Assembly (NCBI RefSeq): GCF_008180725.1
Contig: NZ_VTEV01000004.1
Location: 285,615 to 349,614, forward strand
DNA from: Sutcliffiella horikoshii
GTDB taxonomy: Bacteria; Bacillota; Bacilli; Bacillales; Bacillaceae_I
Reading direction: 5' to 3'
DNA length: 64,000 nucleotides
The notes below the pieces were generated by a model. It was not told the DNA's origin, searched no databases, and saw nothing but the letters and a program-made list of their open reading frames with translations. Position numbers and translations under genes: made by a program. Positions 27,732-36,634 of the stretch are shown one piece after another (position 1 is the stretch's first letter; each line of letters begins with the position of its first letter).

Positions 27732-27863
27732 TGGAGGTTCAAAGTTGTCGAAAACTCTTCACTTTCGATGCTTATTTCCTGATGCCTTCGTACTCCCGTT
27801 TGTTCTTTTGACAAGCGGTTATTTGCGTGGCTGGGCATCAAGAAGTAAACATACATCTTTGAA

Positions 27864-27909
27864 TTCTCTCTTTTCGTACGAGGTGGATCTCCATTTGAAA
27901 AGGAGAGAA
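27864..27909 (+). promoter_or_regulatory. Stem sequestering the ribU ribosome-binding site
   Basis: TTCTCTCTTTTC (27864-27875) is complementary to GAAAAGGAGAGAA (27897-27909) apart from one bulged base. The second strand contains the AGGAGAG ribosome site five bases before the ribU ATG. This fits a translational expression platform, as reported for B. subtilis ypaA. Confidence 0.75.
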
Positions 27910-27914
27910 GAAAA

Positions 27915-28499
27915 ATGAATCAATCAAAACGCGTCAAAAAAATGGTTACAGTAGGGATGTTGAGTGGTATTTCGTACCTGCTTATGTGGCTAAGCTTTCC
28001 ACTGCCATTGTTGCCCCCATTTTTATCGGTGGACTTCAGTGACGTCCCAGCATTACTGGCAGCCATTATCTTTGGACCTGTTGCAGGAATCACAGTCGAA
28101 GCAATAAAAAATATCCTGCATTATATCGTACAAGGAAGCATGACAGGAGTTCCTGTTGGACAATTGGCTAATTTTACAGCAGGTATCTTGTTTATATTGC
28201 CGACTTATTTCATCTTTAATAAGATCCGTACAACGAAAGGATTAGGGTTAGGTTTGGTTGCTGGTACAGTTTCCATGGCATTAATCATGAGTGTGCTCAA
28301 CTACTATATCTTCCTACCCGCATTCACATATTTCCTCAATGTACCATCCGGGTCTTCTGCTCAGATGATTGAAGGAATTGTGAAGGGGATCCTTCCATTT
28401 AATATAATTAAAGGGCTGATTGTTACTTTCTTGTTCTTATTGTTATATAAGAAGCTTGCAATTTGGCTTGACCGTCAGTTAGAAACAAAGAATATATAA
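27915..28499 (+). CDS. ribU: Riboflavin ECF transporter S component RibU
   Basis: The 194-residue, six-span membrane protein is the riboflavin-binding S component of an ECF importer (FmnP/YpaA). Family segments are FLSVDFSDVPALLAAIIFGPVAG and IVQGSMTGVPVGQLANFTAG. Control by an FMN riboswitch confirms the substrate. The energising EcfAA'T genes are not in the window. A strong bidirectional hairpin separates it from convergent fer. Confidence 0.95.
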   Translation: MNQSKRVKKMVTVGMLSGISYLLMWLSFPLPLLPPFLSVDFSDVPALLAAIIFGPVAGITVEAIKNILHYIVQGSMTGVPVGQLANFTAGILFILPTYFIFNKIRTTKGLGLGLVAGTVSMALIMSVLNYYIFLPAFTYFLNVPSGSSAQMIEGIVKGILPFNIIKGLIVTFLFLLLYKKLAIWLDRQLETKNI

Positions 28500-28513
28500 A
28501 TAAATACTCATTA

Positions 28514-28555
28514 AAAGAAGCCCCAATCCTGAAATGGATTGGGGCTTCTTGTTAT
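28514..28555. terminator. Bidirectional hairpin between ribU and fer
   Basis: AAGAAGCCCCAATCC pairs with GGATTGGGGCTTCTT; short T tracts flank it on either strand. Confidence 0.75.
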
Positions 28556-28558
28556 TTA

Positions 28559-28831
<273 letters not shown>

Positions 28832-28880
28832 CTAGTCAATTAAATGATTTCCAATATTTAGATGGAAACCAATTCCTCAT

Positions 28881-28908
28881 ATTATATATTGTAAAACTGT
28901 TTACCCAA
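28881..28908 (-). promoter_or_regulatory. Candidate promoter of fer
   Basis: On the minus strand TTGGGT and TATAAT are separated by 16 bp, about 75 bp upstream of the fer start. The -10 box is perfect and the -35 weak. Confidence 0.45.
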
Positions 28909-28928
28909 CTTTTCAATAGAAAACTCAA

Positions 28929-28943
28929 TGAGAATGCTTATCA
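28929..28943. promoter_or_regulatory. Possible Fur-family operator
   Basis: TGAGAATGCTTATCA matches the 7-1-7 Fur-family inverted repeat at 12 of 14 positions. It lies between divergent fer and ypbB, about 20 bp upstream of the candidate fer -35 box. PerR or Zur boxes are similar, so the regulator is uncertain. Confidence 0.35.
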
Positions 28944-29058
28944 CACAAGGGTTTTGAAACATATTGTTAGATTACCCGACGAAAAGATGTGATAAACATG
29001 TCATCCTTTACAAAATTTTGATAAAATGTCTGTAGGGGAAGAAAGGTGTAGAATTTTG

Positions 29059-30150
29059 ATGAAATCATTCGAATATTTGTGTCTGAAATGTCTTCAATCA
29101 TTTAGAGGAGAAAGAAGCATTTCAGCGATATACCATTTGTTTAGAGGTAAGAAATCTTCTCAAACTATACAGGATGCCAATATCTTCGCTTTGGTGAATG
29201 TTTATGGACTTTTACCCGATTTAAACAGAAATTTCCTTCAACAATCAATACATTTACTACAGGCTGAACAACTGATACGTGAAATACATAGCGAGCATTT
29301 TGAACTTACGCACAAAGGGAAAATGCAGTTATCAAAAGGCCAAAAACTTTTTTATTTAGCTCCCTATTTAAATGGATATGCATATAAAGATAAAAGTTTG
29401 ACATTTTGGAAGAGATATTCACTGCTGGTTCAAACTTTGTCTAATCTGGCAGGAAAAGAAAGCACTTTTATCCCTATTCAGTATGAGGATCATGTCCAGA
29501 GTTGGGTAAAAAATTTTTTGTTTTGTCAAAAAGGCAGTTCCAAGATACGGTTGTTAAATGATTTGTTTATGGAAACGAAAGGTTTGCTGACGCAATTGCC
29601 GACTAATCAGGCAACTGTCTTTGCACTCAAACTATCTGGATATCGTCATGCAGGAAATACAGATGAACAAATAGCCAGAACCTTAAAAAAAGACATTACA
29701 TGGATTCATGTAGAGTTTCAATCAGCTCTGCACTATATTATTCAACACTTAGAGGAAAAAGATGCTGCGTCAACATACAAACATCTCTTTTTAATTTGTC
29801 GCGATTTGCTGGAGAGACCACTGCTTACCGGAACGACACAAAAAAGTTTGAAGCTGCTTCACCAAGGACTCACTCTAGGGGAAATCGCCAATATTCGGAG
29901 ATTGAAGGAAAGTACCATTGAAGATCACATTGTAGAGATTGCCATGCAGATTCAAGATTTTTCGATAACTCCTTATCTAAAAGAGGCCGACGTTCAAGCA
30001 ATCAAAGCTGTTATAGATGATTTGCAAACACACCAACTTCGAAAAATAAAAGAGAAGTTAAACAACCAGGATATTAGTTATTTTCAAATAAGGTTAGTGT
30101 TAACGAGGATGGGGGATAGCGATGAATCTAGACAACCTGCTGGAAGTTAA
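29059..30150 (+). CDS. ypbB: YpbB, helix-turn-helix protein preceding RecS
   Basis: The 363-residue protein corresponds to B. subtilis YpbB, which always precedes recS. Its C-terminal part holds a predicted helix-turn-helix of the helicase-associated type (SLKLLHQGLTLGEIANIRRL, KESTIEDHIVEIA). The rest is helical without known motifs. Start ATG 29059 is chosen over 29026 because AAAGGTG lies just upstream. It overlaps recS by 29 bp, suggesting a shared task with the helicase. Confidence 0.85.
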   Translation: MKSFEYLCLKCLQSFRGERSISAIYHLFRGKKSSQTIQDANIFALVNVYGLLPDLNRNFLQQSIHLLQAEQLIREIHSEHFELTHKGKMQLSKGQKLFYLAPYLNGYAYKDKSLTFWKRYSLLVQTLSNLAGKESTFIPIQYEDHVQSWVKNFLFCQKGSSKIRLLNDLFMETKGLLTQLPTNQATVFALKLSGYRHAGNTDEQIARTLKKDITWIHVEFQSALHYIIQHLEEKDAASTYKHLFLICRDLLERPLLTGTTQKSLKLLHQGLTLGEIANIRRLKESTIEDHIVEIAMQIQDFSITPYLKEADVQAIKAVIDDLQTHQLRKIKEKLNNQDISYFQIRLVLTRMGDSDESRQPAGS

Positions 30151-31654
30151 AACAGGCTTTTCTTCTTTTAGACCGGGACAAAAGGAAATTATTCAGGATG
30201 TCCTATTCAAAAAAGATGTCATTGCGTTACTTCCTACAGGAGGGGGTAAATCTCTATGCTATCAACTGCCAGGCTACGCTCTTCGTGGCACTGTCGTCAT
30301 AGTTTCCCCTCTATTATCGCTAATGGAAGACCAGGTACAACAACTGAGATCAAGTGGAGAAAAGAGTGTCGTCGCATTAAATTCGTTTTTAACTTACTCT
30401 GAAAAGGAAAAGCTGTTGTCCATCGACCTGAATTCTTATAAATACCTTTTTATTTCACCAGAAATGCTTCAGGTAGATAAATGGATTAAGAAACTTCAAT
30501 CAGTACGTATTGATATGTTTGTAGTGGACGAAGCGCATTGTGTATCCCAGTGGGGGCATGATTTTCGGACAGACTATCTAAAATTGGGAACGGTTAAGAA
30601 ATTGCTTGGGGAGCCACCAACTTTGGCTCTGACTGCTACAGCAACTAAAGCCGTCATTAAAGATATTCAAACATTTTTATGCATGTCAGACCCTGTTTTT
30701 CATATCAATTCACTGGACAGGCCAAACATAGCTTTAAAAGTGGAAGAAGTCATCAATATTCAACAAAAGAAGGAAAGACTTTTGGAATTGGTTACTGATC
30801 TGCAACCCCCAGGTATTATTTATTTTTCAAGCAGAACAAAAACGGAAGAGTTATACGCGTATCTTACAGAAAATGGAATAAATAAGATCGCGTTTTATCA
30901 TGCTGGATTAACACAAGAACAACGGATTTTGATTCAACAACAGTTTTTGATGGATCAGATAGATATAATCTGCTGTACAAGTGCTTTTGGAATGGGCATC
31001 AATAAAAGTAATGTTCGATATGTTCTTCACTACCACCAGCCAACTCAGATGGAGTCTTATGTGCAGGAAATTGGTCGTGCAGGAAGAGGGGGAAACCAAA
31101 GTATTGCGCTCTTGCTGAAAAGTAAGGAAGATGCGATGTTACCAGAGTTTATTATTGGTAATGAGTTACCTGACCTGCAGTGGGTGTCATTTATCCTACA
31201 AAACCTGGTGAAGAAGTATGTTGAAATTGAATCTTTATCAAAGCAACAAATGAAAGTATGGATAGAAGAATACCCAGAGCAAGAGTCCCATTGGAGGTAC
31301 CTCTTTTTTCAACTAAATGAGTTCTTAGAAAGACACGGAAAACTCAATATCACCTCCCTTGAACAATGCATATTTGAGATACAAAGCAGGATTGAAAAGC
31401 GAACCTCCATGAAACGTTCCAAGCTTGAGGAATTTAATAAATGGACTACTACATCTCTTTGCAGGAGAAAAGAATTGCTTTTATATTTCGATGAAAACAT
31501 GTCCAATCGTATCGAACAATGTTGTGATAACTGTGGATTGATTTTGGACATTTATAGTAAAAAATTAAAAAACACACCAACTAGTAATTTTGATGAACCT
31601 GTAAGCTGGGAAAAGGTTTTGAAAAAAATATTTTGGCAGGAAGATGAGAATTGA
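30122..31654 (+). CDS. recS: RecQ-family ATP-dependent DNA helicase RecS
   Basis: The 510-residue superfamily-2 helicase has motif I LLPTGGGKSLCYQ, motif II VVDEAHC, motif III LALTATAT and motif VI QEIGRAGRGG. The zinc-binding region is marked by CCDNCG near residue 470. It lacks an HRDC domain, as expected for the short RecS form compared with full RecQ. It is expected to unwind DNA during repair. ATG 30122 lies inside ypbB, preceded by GGGGGAT. Confidence 0.95.
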   Translation: MNLDNLLEVKTGFSSFRPGQKEIIQDVLFKKDVIALLPTGGGKSLCYQLPGYALRGTVVIVSPLLSLMEDQVQQLRSSGEKSVVALNSFLTYSEKEKLLSIDLNSYKYLFISPEMLQVDKWIKKLQSVRIDMFVVDEAHCVSQWGHDFRTDYLKLGTVKKLLGEPPTLALTATATKAVIKDIQTFLCMSDPVFHINSLDRPNIALKVEEVINIQQKKERLLELVTDLQPPGIIYFSSRTKTEELYAYLTENGINKIAFYHAGLTQEQRILIQQQFLMDQIDIICCTSAFGMGINKSNVRYVLHYHQPTQMESYVQEIGRAGRGGNQSIALLLKSKEDAMLPEFIIGNELPDLQWVSFILQNLVKKYVEIESLSKQQMKVWIEEYPEQESHWRYLFFQLNEFLERHGKLNITSLEQCIFEIQSRIEKRTSMKRSKLEEFNKWTTTSLCRRKELLLYFDENMSNRIEQCCDNCGLILDIYSKKLKNTPTSNFDEPVSWEKVLKKIFWQEDEN

Positions 31655-32271
31655 AGAACAGACAAGCAGAAATTATTAAACATATGAATGCGAGAGAGCT
31701 TTTATATCATCTTTATCTTTCTCAGATTGCTTTTTTCGTTATTGGAATAGTATTAGCCTATTTTTTGTTTACCAGTATGCAATCCGTTAGAGAAATATTT
31801 GCATGGCAGCCCATAAACATCTTTGTCATTGGGACAGTCGTCGCACTTATTGTGGTAGGCGTTGATCTTGTACTCATGAAGTTGGTACCTAAAAGGCTTT
31901 TAGATGACGGCGGTATTAATGAGAAAATGTTTCAGACAAGGTCATTGCCGCACATTATCTTTTTGGCATTCATTATAGCCTTTGCAGAGGAATTCCTTTT
32001 TCGAGGAGTAATTCAAACTCATTTTGGCATATGGGTTGCTAGTATTTTGTTTGCAGTACTTCATATCAGGTATTTACATAAATGGGTATTGTTCATCTCG
32101 GTCGTCATTATCAGCTTTATATTGGGATACACCTACGAAGTCACAGGAAGTTTATGGGTTACAATTTGGGCCCATTTTCTAATTGATATGTTGCTCGCCT
32201 ACAAGATAAGAGCAGACTATATAAAAAATAAAAATAAGTGGAAGATGGGAGTGGAGAGAGATGGAGAATAA
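31651..32271 (+). CDS. ypbD: CPBP-family intramembrane protease YpbD
   Basis: The 206-residue, multi-span protein belongs to the CAAX protease/bacteriocin-processing (Abi) family. The catalytic series is visible as EEFLFRG (glutamate pair and arginine), SILFAVLHI and IWAHFLID with the histidines. The substrate is unknown. The TTG start overlaps the recS stop. It overlaps ypbE by 11 bp. Confidence 0.88.
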   Translation: MKNRQAEIIKHMNARELLYHLYLSQIAFFVIGIVLAYFLFTSMQSVREIFAWQPINIFVIGTVVALIVVGVDLVLMKLVPKRLLDDGGINEKMFQTRSLPHIIFLAFIIAFAEEFLFRGVIQTHFGIWVASILFAVLHIRYLHKWVLFISVVIISFILGYTYEVTGSLWVTIWAHFLIDMLLAYKIRADYIKNKNKWKMGVERDGE

Positions 32272-32962
32272 AAGTGGTTTAGACCAAGCAGACGGCTTAC
32301 GGGAAGAAGTACAAAAAGAAGCAAACAAACTTCCATCTAGAAGTGAACTTCACGCACAAAAACGAAGCAAGAAAACAAAGTGGAAAGTGAACTTTCCGTT
32401 CGTCAGACTAATAGGTGTATTGTTTTTGTTGATTCCAATCAGTATTATGGCCATTCATTTTAATAATCAGGAAACTAATTTCTTAGACAAGATGTTTACA
32501 CCTGCAGTTAAAAACGTAGAGCAAATCTCCATCCCTACGAATGTTTCTGCAAGTACTGTAGATCCAGCTGATAAGGAAGAGGAGAAAGACCCAGTAGATG
32601 CTGAAAAGATGTCTACTGAAGAAAAAGAATCAAATGAAAGTACAAATCAAGGAAATGATGCAGAGGGCACTGGAAAAACTGCAGATAATAAAGAGAATCA
32701 AAGTTCTACTAATCAAACAGATTCAACGCCTGTATCACAACCGGAAACCGAAGAAAATGATGTAACGGAAGAGGAAGTGGAAGAAGAACCATCAAATGTG
32801 ACCTATGTAGAGCATATTGTCCAAGAAAGTGAAACACTTTATCGCATTTCCATGAAATACTTCAGCAGCAGAGAAGGAGAAAGAATCATAAGTGACCACA
32901 ATAACCTTGTAAACGATCAAGTTAATGTCGGTCAAAAGCTTCTCATTCCTATAAATAGATAA
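32261..32962 (+). CDS. ypbE: YpbE, membrane-anchored LysM protein
   Basis: The 233-residue protein has a basic cytoplasmic N terminus, one membrane span at about 46-66, an Asp/Glu/Thr/Asn-rich linker (about 88-180) and a C-terminal LysM domain (HIVQESETLYRISMKYF to VGQKLLIP) that binds peptidoglycan outside the cell. Its task is unknown. It ends the ypbB-recS-ypbD-ypbE cluster; no clear terminator follows before the repeat region. Confidence 0.88.
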   Translation: MENKSGLDQADGLREEVQKEANKLPSRSELHAQKRSKKTKWKVNFPFVRLIGVLFLLIPISIMAIHFNNQETNFLDKMFTPAVKNVEQISIPTNVSASTVDPADKEEEKDPVDAEKMSTEEKESNESTNQGNDAEGTGKTADNKENQSSTNQTDSTPVSQPETEENDVTEEEVEEEPSNVTYVEHIVQESETLYRISMKYFSSREGERIISDHNNLVNDQVNVGQKLLIPINR

Positions 32963-32994
32963 CATTGATCTAATGAGAAGGAAGACAGGGTGTC

Positions 32995-33387
32995 GGTGAT
33001 TTCCGTTCCATGCGCTTCGCTTGCCTGGGGGCGGTCCGTGAACCTCCTCGCCGTGCGCCGAGGCCACTGAAAAAGTCTTATATTTTTTATGTTGTTTAGA
33101 CTCCGCTGTTGATTTCCGCAAATGGCTTCGCTTTCCTAGGGGCGCTGCTGGAGCCTCCTCGGCTACGCCTGTGGGGTCTCCACCTAGCGCTATCTCCCTC
33201 AGGAGTTTCCGCCTTTTGCTACAAGCAACAGCTATGAATTATAAAAAAATTTACGTTATCAGTTTTTCAGTGGCCTTGCCTGCGCCTACGGGGTAGTAGC
33301 GGCAATGTTGAGACCCCGCAGGCTTGCCGAGGAGGCTCGAGGTCGCCCCCCGTGGAAAGCATAGCTATTTGCGAAAAGGAACAGCGG
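32995..33387. repeat. Nested repeat cluster (R4, R5, R6)
   Basis: This fills most of the 579-bp gap between ypbE and ypbF. R4 (32995-33061, reverse, left half only) and R6 (33276-33387, forward, right half only) flank a segment at 33062-33275 whose ends are perfect 13-bp inverted repeats. That segment holds R5 (33103-33233, reverse), a full copy whose nearest relative in the window is R11. No coding frame is credible here. Confidence 0.8.
33062..33275. mobile_element. MITE-like segment with 13-bp terminal inverted repeats
   Basis: GGCCACTGAAAAA at 33062-33074 and TTTTTCAGTGGCC at 33263-33275 are perfect inverted repeats enclosing 214 bp. The enclosed sequence is non-coding and contains dispersed repeat copy R5. 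A clear target-site duplication was not seen, so mobility is an inference. Confidence 0.5.
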
Positions 33388-33541
33388 TGATTAACCAATA
33401 ACTAAAAATTTTCGCTTTTAAAGACCGAGTGATTTTCTGCTCGGTCTTTTCTAATGCCCTAATTCTCTTCATTAGTAAATCATAGAGTGGGTGTGTCTTG
33501 CATAGTTTTCTAGTAGGACAGGTTGGAAAGAGGGGATCACA

Positions 33542-33997
33542 TTGGAACATGTAATAAAGACGCTAAATCACCATACAGACGAAGCTACAAAACAAACACT
33601 ACAACTCTTAGTAGACAAAAAGCGTAAACAAGATACATTTAAGAAGCGGGAGTGGAGATGGAGAATCTCCTGTTGCATTACTTTAGGCCTTTTTTTAACT
33701 TACATTTATTTTTTTATTTTTAAACAGTTTTCTTCTTCTTCAGCAAGCATTTCCTATTTCTTTGATCGTTCCATTCACTTTTGGATTGTCATGTTTATTA
33801 CTTATCAAATTGGGATGATTAAATACCTACTATATAAAAAAGATAAAGCAGAAAAGGAATATCATGACCTTAGAAAAGAAATGGTAAAACGCAGTGACGA
33901 CTATTGGTCGAAACCGGCTGATTGGAAGCAAAGACACCACGTCTTTGATCTCATGAAAAAAGAGTTTGATATTAATTTATATCATGAAACCAAGTGA
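33542..33997 (+). CDS. ypbF: YpbF, DUF2663 membrane protein
   Basis: The 151-residue protein matches YpbF (DUF2663). It has two hydrophobic segments (about 41-60 and 80-98) with cytoplasmic, highly charged ends including a KKDKAEKEYHDLRKEM helix. The function is unknown. The start is a TTG with GAGGGGAT upstream. Confidence 0.83.
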   Translation: MEHVIKTLNHHTDEATKQTLQLLVDKKRKQDTFKKREWRWRISCCITLGLFLTYIYFFIFKQFSSSSASISYFFDRSIHFWIVMFITYQIGMIKYLLYKKDKAEKEYHDLRKEMVKRSDDYWSKPADWKQRHHVFDLMKKEFDINLYHETK

Positions 33998-34065
33998 GTG
34001 TAATGCAATTTCCAAGGATTATGATATAGTTAATTAACAAACATGTGCAAAAGGGGAACTTCAAT

Positions 34066-34842
34066 ATGATTTGGATTCTACTTGGAGTGGTAGCTCTTTT
34101 TGGAGTATCACTTCTTTTTTATATGAACAAGCAAGCAACACAAGAAAATATTATGGAGCAAACGCTGGCTTTTCCAGATTTTCCGGAAAGTTTTGGTAAA
34201 ATAAGGATCTTTTTTATCTCCGACATTCACAAACGTAAAATTAATTCAGAATTCATTGATAAGATTAGCAACATAGATTTGGTCATTATAGGTGGAGATT
34301 TAACAGAAAAGAAGGTACCTTTAGAGCAAGTTTCAGAAAATATCAAACAACTAAAGAAACTGGGCATTGTTTTTTTCGTATGGGGAAATAATGATTACGA
34401 GGTCGATTATCACGAATTAGACTCCCTTCTTCTTCACCACGGAGTGAAAATACTGGATAACTCGAGCTATTTATTTGAAAGTGAACAAGGACATATGCTT
34501 GAGTTAGTGGGTGTGGACGATATGGTACATGAACGGGACGAGCTTGAAACCGCTCTAGAAGAAACAAAGAGAGACAGTTTTAAAATCTTGGTCAGTCATG
34601 AACCTGAGATAGTTGATAAGTTTACAGAGAAGGAAAAAATTAGCCTGGTTTTAAGTGGGCATACTCACGGTGGGCAAATTAGGATATTCGGTTTCGGTCC
34701 CCATGAAAGAGGAGGACTGACTCAAATGCATCATACAACACAGTTAATTAGTAATGGCTTTGGAACATCCTTGGTGCCGTTAAGACTCGGTGCTCCACCT
34801 GAAACACATATATTAACCATTACCACTAGAGCGGATGCCTGA
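34066..34842 (+). CDS. ypbG: Membrane-anchored metallophosphoesterase YpbG
   Basis: The 258-residue protein has an N-terminal anchor (MIWILLGVVALFGVSLLFYM) and a calcineurin-type phosphoesterase domain. Metal-binding motifs are SDIHKRK, GGDLTEK, GNNDYE, SHEPE and SGHTHGGQIR. The substrate is unknown; relatives act on phospholipid- or nucleotide-type phosphoesters. ATG 34066 is chosen over GTG 34045 because AAGGGGAACT lies between them. A terminator follows. Confidence 0.9.
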   Translation: MIWILLGVVALFGVSLLFYMNKQATQENIMEQTLAFPDFPESFGKIRIFFISDIHKRKINSEFIDKISNIDLVIIGGDLTEKKVPLEQVSENIKQLKKLGIVFFVWGNNDYEVDYHELDSLLLHHGVKILDNSSYLFESEQGHMLELVGVDDMVHERDELETALEETKRDSFKILVSHEPEIVDKFTEKEKISLVLSGHTHGGQIRIFGFGPHERGGLTQMHHTTQLISNGFGTSLVPLRLGAPPETHILTITTRADA

Positions 34843-34863
34843 TTTCCAGGTGCCGCTTTTTTT
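34829..34863 (+). terminator. Intrinsic terminator of ypbG
   Basis: A GC-rich hairpin around GCGGATGCCTG and CCAGGTGCCGC overlaps the stop codon and ends in seven T residues. Confidence 0.75.
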
Positions 34864-34893
34864 GGTGTCAGCCTATTCAAAACCTATACAAAG

Positions 34894-34922
34894 TTTACAC
34901 AACAACATTCGTACTATATAAT
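34894..34922 (+). promoter_or_regulatory. Sigma-A promoter of the CarH-like regulator gene
   Basis: TTTACA (34894-34899) and TATAAT (34917-34922) are separated by exactly 17 bp. TATACA at 34885-34890 and TTTACA nine bases later form a direct repeat over the -35 region, a plausible operator for autoregulation. Confidence 0.75.
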
Positions 34923-34959
34923 GCAAGTAATGATTTTGCAAAGAGAGAAAGGGATCTGT

Positions 34960-35874
34960 ATGGCAAATAACGAAGGTAAATATAATATTAAGGCAGCATC
35001 CAAAATGCTGGGTATCCAACCGGGTACATTACGGGCATGGGAAAGAAGGTATCAGATTATAGCGCCCGTAAGGAACGAATCTGGGCACCGTTTATACACC
35101 GAAGAGCATATTAAAATACTAAAATGGTTGATTCAGAGGGTAAATAAAGGGTTTACCATCAGTCAAGCCGTTTCACTATTTGAAAAAAACAATCAGGCTC
35201 TTTTGGAATCAGATTCTCCACATCATACGGATCAAGAAGATTTATCTACTGATTTGCTAAACCAGTTGCTAGAAGCTCTATTAGAGTTTAATGAAGGTCA
35301 AGCGCACGAATTAATGGATAAAATATTTAGCTTATATTCTGTAGAAAAAGTTTTGATAGATATTTTGGGGACGCTGCTCGTGAAGGTTGGTGACATGTGG
35401 GAGAATGATGAAATATCTAGTGCCCATGAACACTTTGCATCTGCATTTTTACGTTCTCGAATAGGAATGATTCTTCATGGATTACCTGTTAATGGGTTCC
35501 TTCCTAAAACCGTATCAGTGTGCGGACCAGGAGAATGGCATGAGCTTGGTTTACTAATCTACACATTGTTTGTACGTAGAAAAGGGTTTGAAACAATATA
35601 TTTAGGTACAAGTATTGCCGATGATGATATACATGTTGTTCTAAAAGAAGTACAACCTAAGTTTCTATTCCTATCATGTACACTATCCATCAATCTGCCA
35701 AAAACATTAGAGTTAGTGACATCACTTAAAGAACAATATCCGGAGCTGATAATTGGTTTGGGTGGTACAGCTGTGGATAAAATGCCTGAAAATAAAAAAA
35801 GCCAATACAAGGAACATTTGATTGGAAATTCAATGAAAGAATGGGAAGATTGGCTGAGAGTAAGAATGAACTGA
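34960..35874 (+). CDS. CarH-like B12-binding MerR transcription factor
   Basis: The 304-residue protein has an N-terminal MerR helix-turn-helix (about 8-76, GIQPGTLRAWERRYQ) and a C-terminal cobalamin-binding module. The helical cap carries the Wx9EH signature (Trp147, Glu157-His158), and the Rossmann part carries E192-x-His194-x-x-Gly197, where the histidine is the expected lower B12 ligand. This combination defines CarH/LitR photoreceptors, which repress in the dark as adenosylcobalamin tetramers. ATG 34960 is preferred to 34921, since the latter overlaps the -10 box. It interrupts the ypbG-mecB order of B. subtilis. Confidence 0.9.
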   Translation: MANNEGKYNIKAASKMLGIQPGTLRAWERRYQIIAPVRNESGHRLYTEEHIKILKWLIQRVNKGFTISQAVSLFEKNNQALLESDSPHHTDQEDLSTDLLNQLLEALLEFNEGQAHELMDKIFSLYSVEKVLIDILGTLLVKVGDMWENDEISSAHEHFASAFLRSRIGMILHGLPVNGFLPKTVSVCGPGEWHELGLLIYTLFVRRKGFETIYLGTSIADDDIHVVLKEVQPKFLFLSCTLSINLPKTLELVTSLKEQYPELIIGLGGTAVDKMPENKKSQYKEHLIGNSMKEWEDWLRVRMN

Positions 35875-35973
35875 ATTCATCCCTAACAATAACAATTACT
35901 CACGAACCAACTTACACCTTTTATCATAAAATGTAAGAAGTTCAATGGTGTTAAAGGTTGGGAGGAGTCTTTC

Positions 35974-36564
35974 ATGCGGCTGGAACGTTTAAACTACAAC
36001 AAGATAAAGATATTCCTCACATTTGATGACTTGGAAGACCGCGGGTTAACAAAAGAGGATTTATGGAAAGATTCGCAAAAGGTTCATCAGCTGTTTCGAG
36101 ACATGATTGATGAAGCTAGTGCGGAGCTGGGTTTTGAAGTGAGCGGATCATTGAATGTAGAAGTATATGCTCTTCAAGCTCAGGGAATGGTGGTTATTGT
36201 AACATCAACAGAACATGAGGAATTAGAAGAAGAGTTCCATGATGATTATATAGAGATGCAAGTGACAGTAGATGAATGCCAAGAGCTTTTTTATGTGTTT
36301 CAATCATTCGACCACTTAATTGATTTAGCCAAAAGGCTGCGAGGCCTCAATATAAATGGCGGTACCATATATTCTCATGAGCAAATGTTCTATCTTGTGC
36401 TGATGGATGATGATGTTGATACTGATTTGAATATTGACACCTTAATCGCACTTTTGTCTGAATATGGCACACCATCGACCATGACAATACACCGAATTGA
36501 AGAATATGGAAAACTAATAATGAAACATTCCGCAATAAAGCAAATTAACACGTATTTTAATTAG
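35974..36564 (+). CDS. mecB: MecA-paralogue adaptor MecB (YpbH)
   Basis: The 196-residue acidic protein is the paralogue of MecA, an adaptor that delivers proteins to the ClpC ATPase. The opening MRLERLNYNKIKIFLTFDDL with DRGLTKEDLW is the substrate-binding domain; the C-terminal domain (about 115-196) contains YVFQSFDHLIDLAKRL. GGGAGGAG precedes the ATG. A long hairpin follows. Confidence 0.93.
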   Translation: MRLERLNYNKIKIFLTFDDLEDRGLTKEDLWKDSQKVHQLFRDMIDEASAELGFEVSGSLNVEVYALQAQGMVVIVTSTEHEELEEEFHDDYIEMQVTVDECQELFYVFQSFDHLIDLAKRLRGLNINGGTIYSHEQMFYLVLMDDDVDTDLNIDTLIALLSEYGTPSTMTIHRIEEYGKLIMKHSAIKQINTYFN

Positions 36565-36567
36565 AAA

Positions 36568-36617
36568 ACAGCCTATTCTACATATATAAATTTGTAGTGT
36601 AGGCTGTAAGTATTTTC
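36568..36617 (+). terminator. Long hairpin after mecB
   Basis: ACAGCCTA and CTACA pair with TGTAG and TAGGCTGT around an AT-rich loop. The T tract after it is poor, so termination may be partial. Confidence 0.55.
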
Positions 36618-36634
36618 AGATATTTCTTACGTTT

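Noticed and set aside
27590..27856. Minus-strand frame opposite the ribU FMN riboswitch
   Set aside because: Structured RNA explains the conservation; the frame has no family resemblance.
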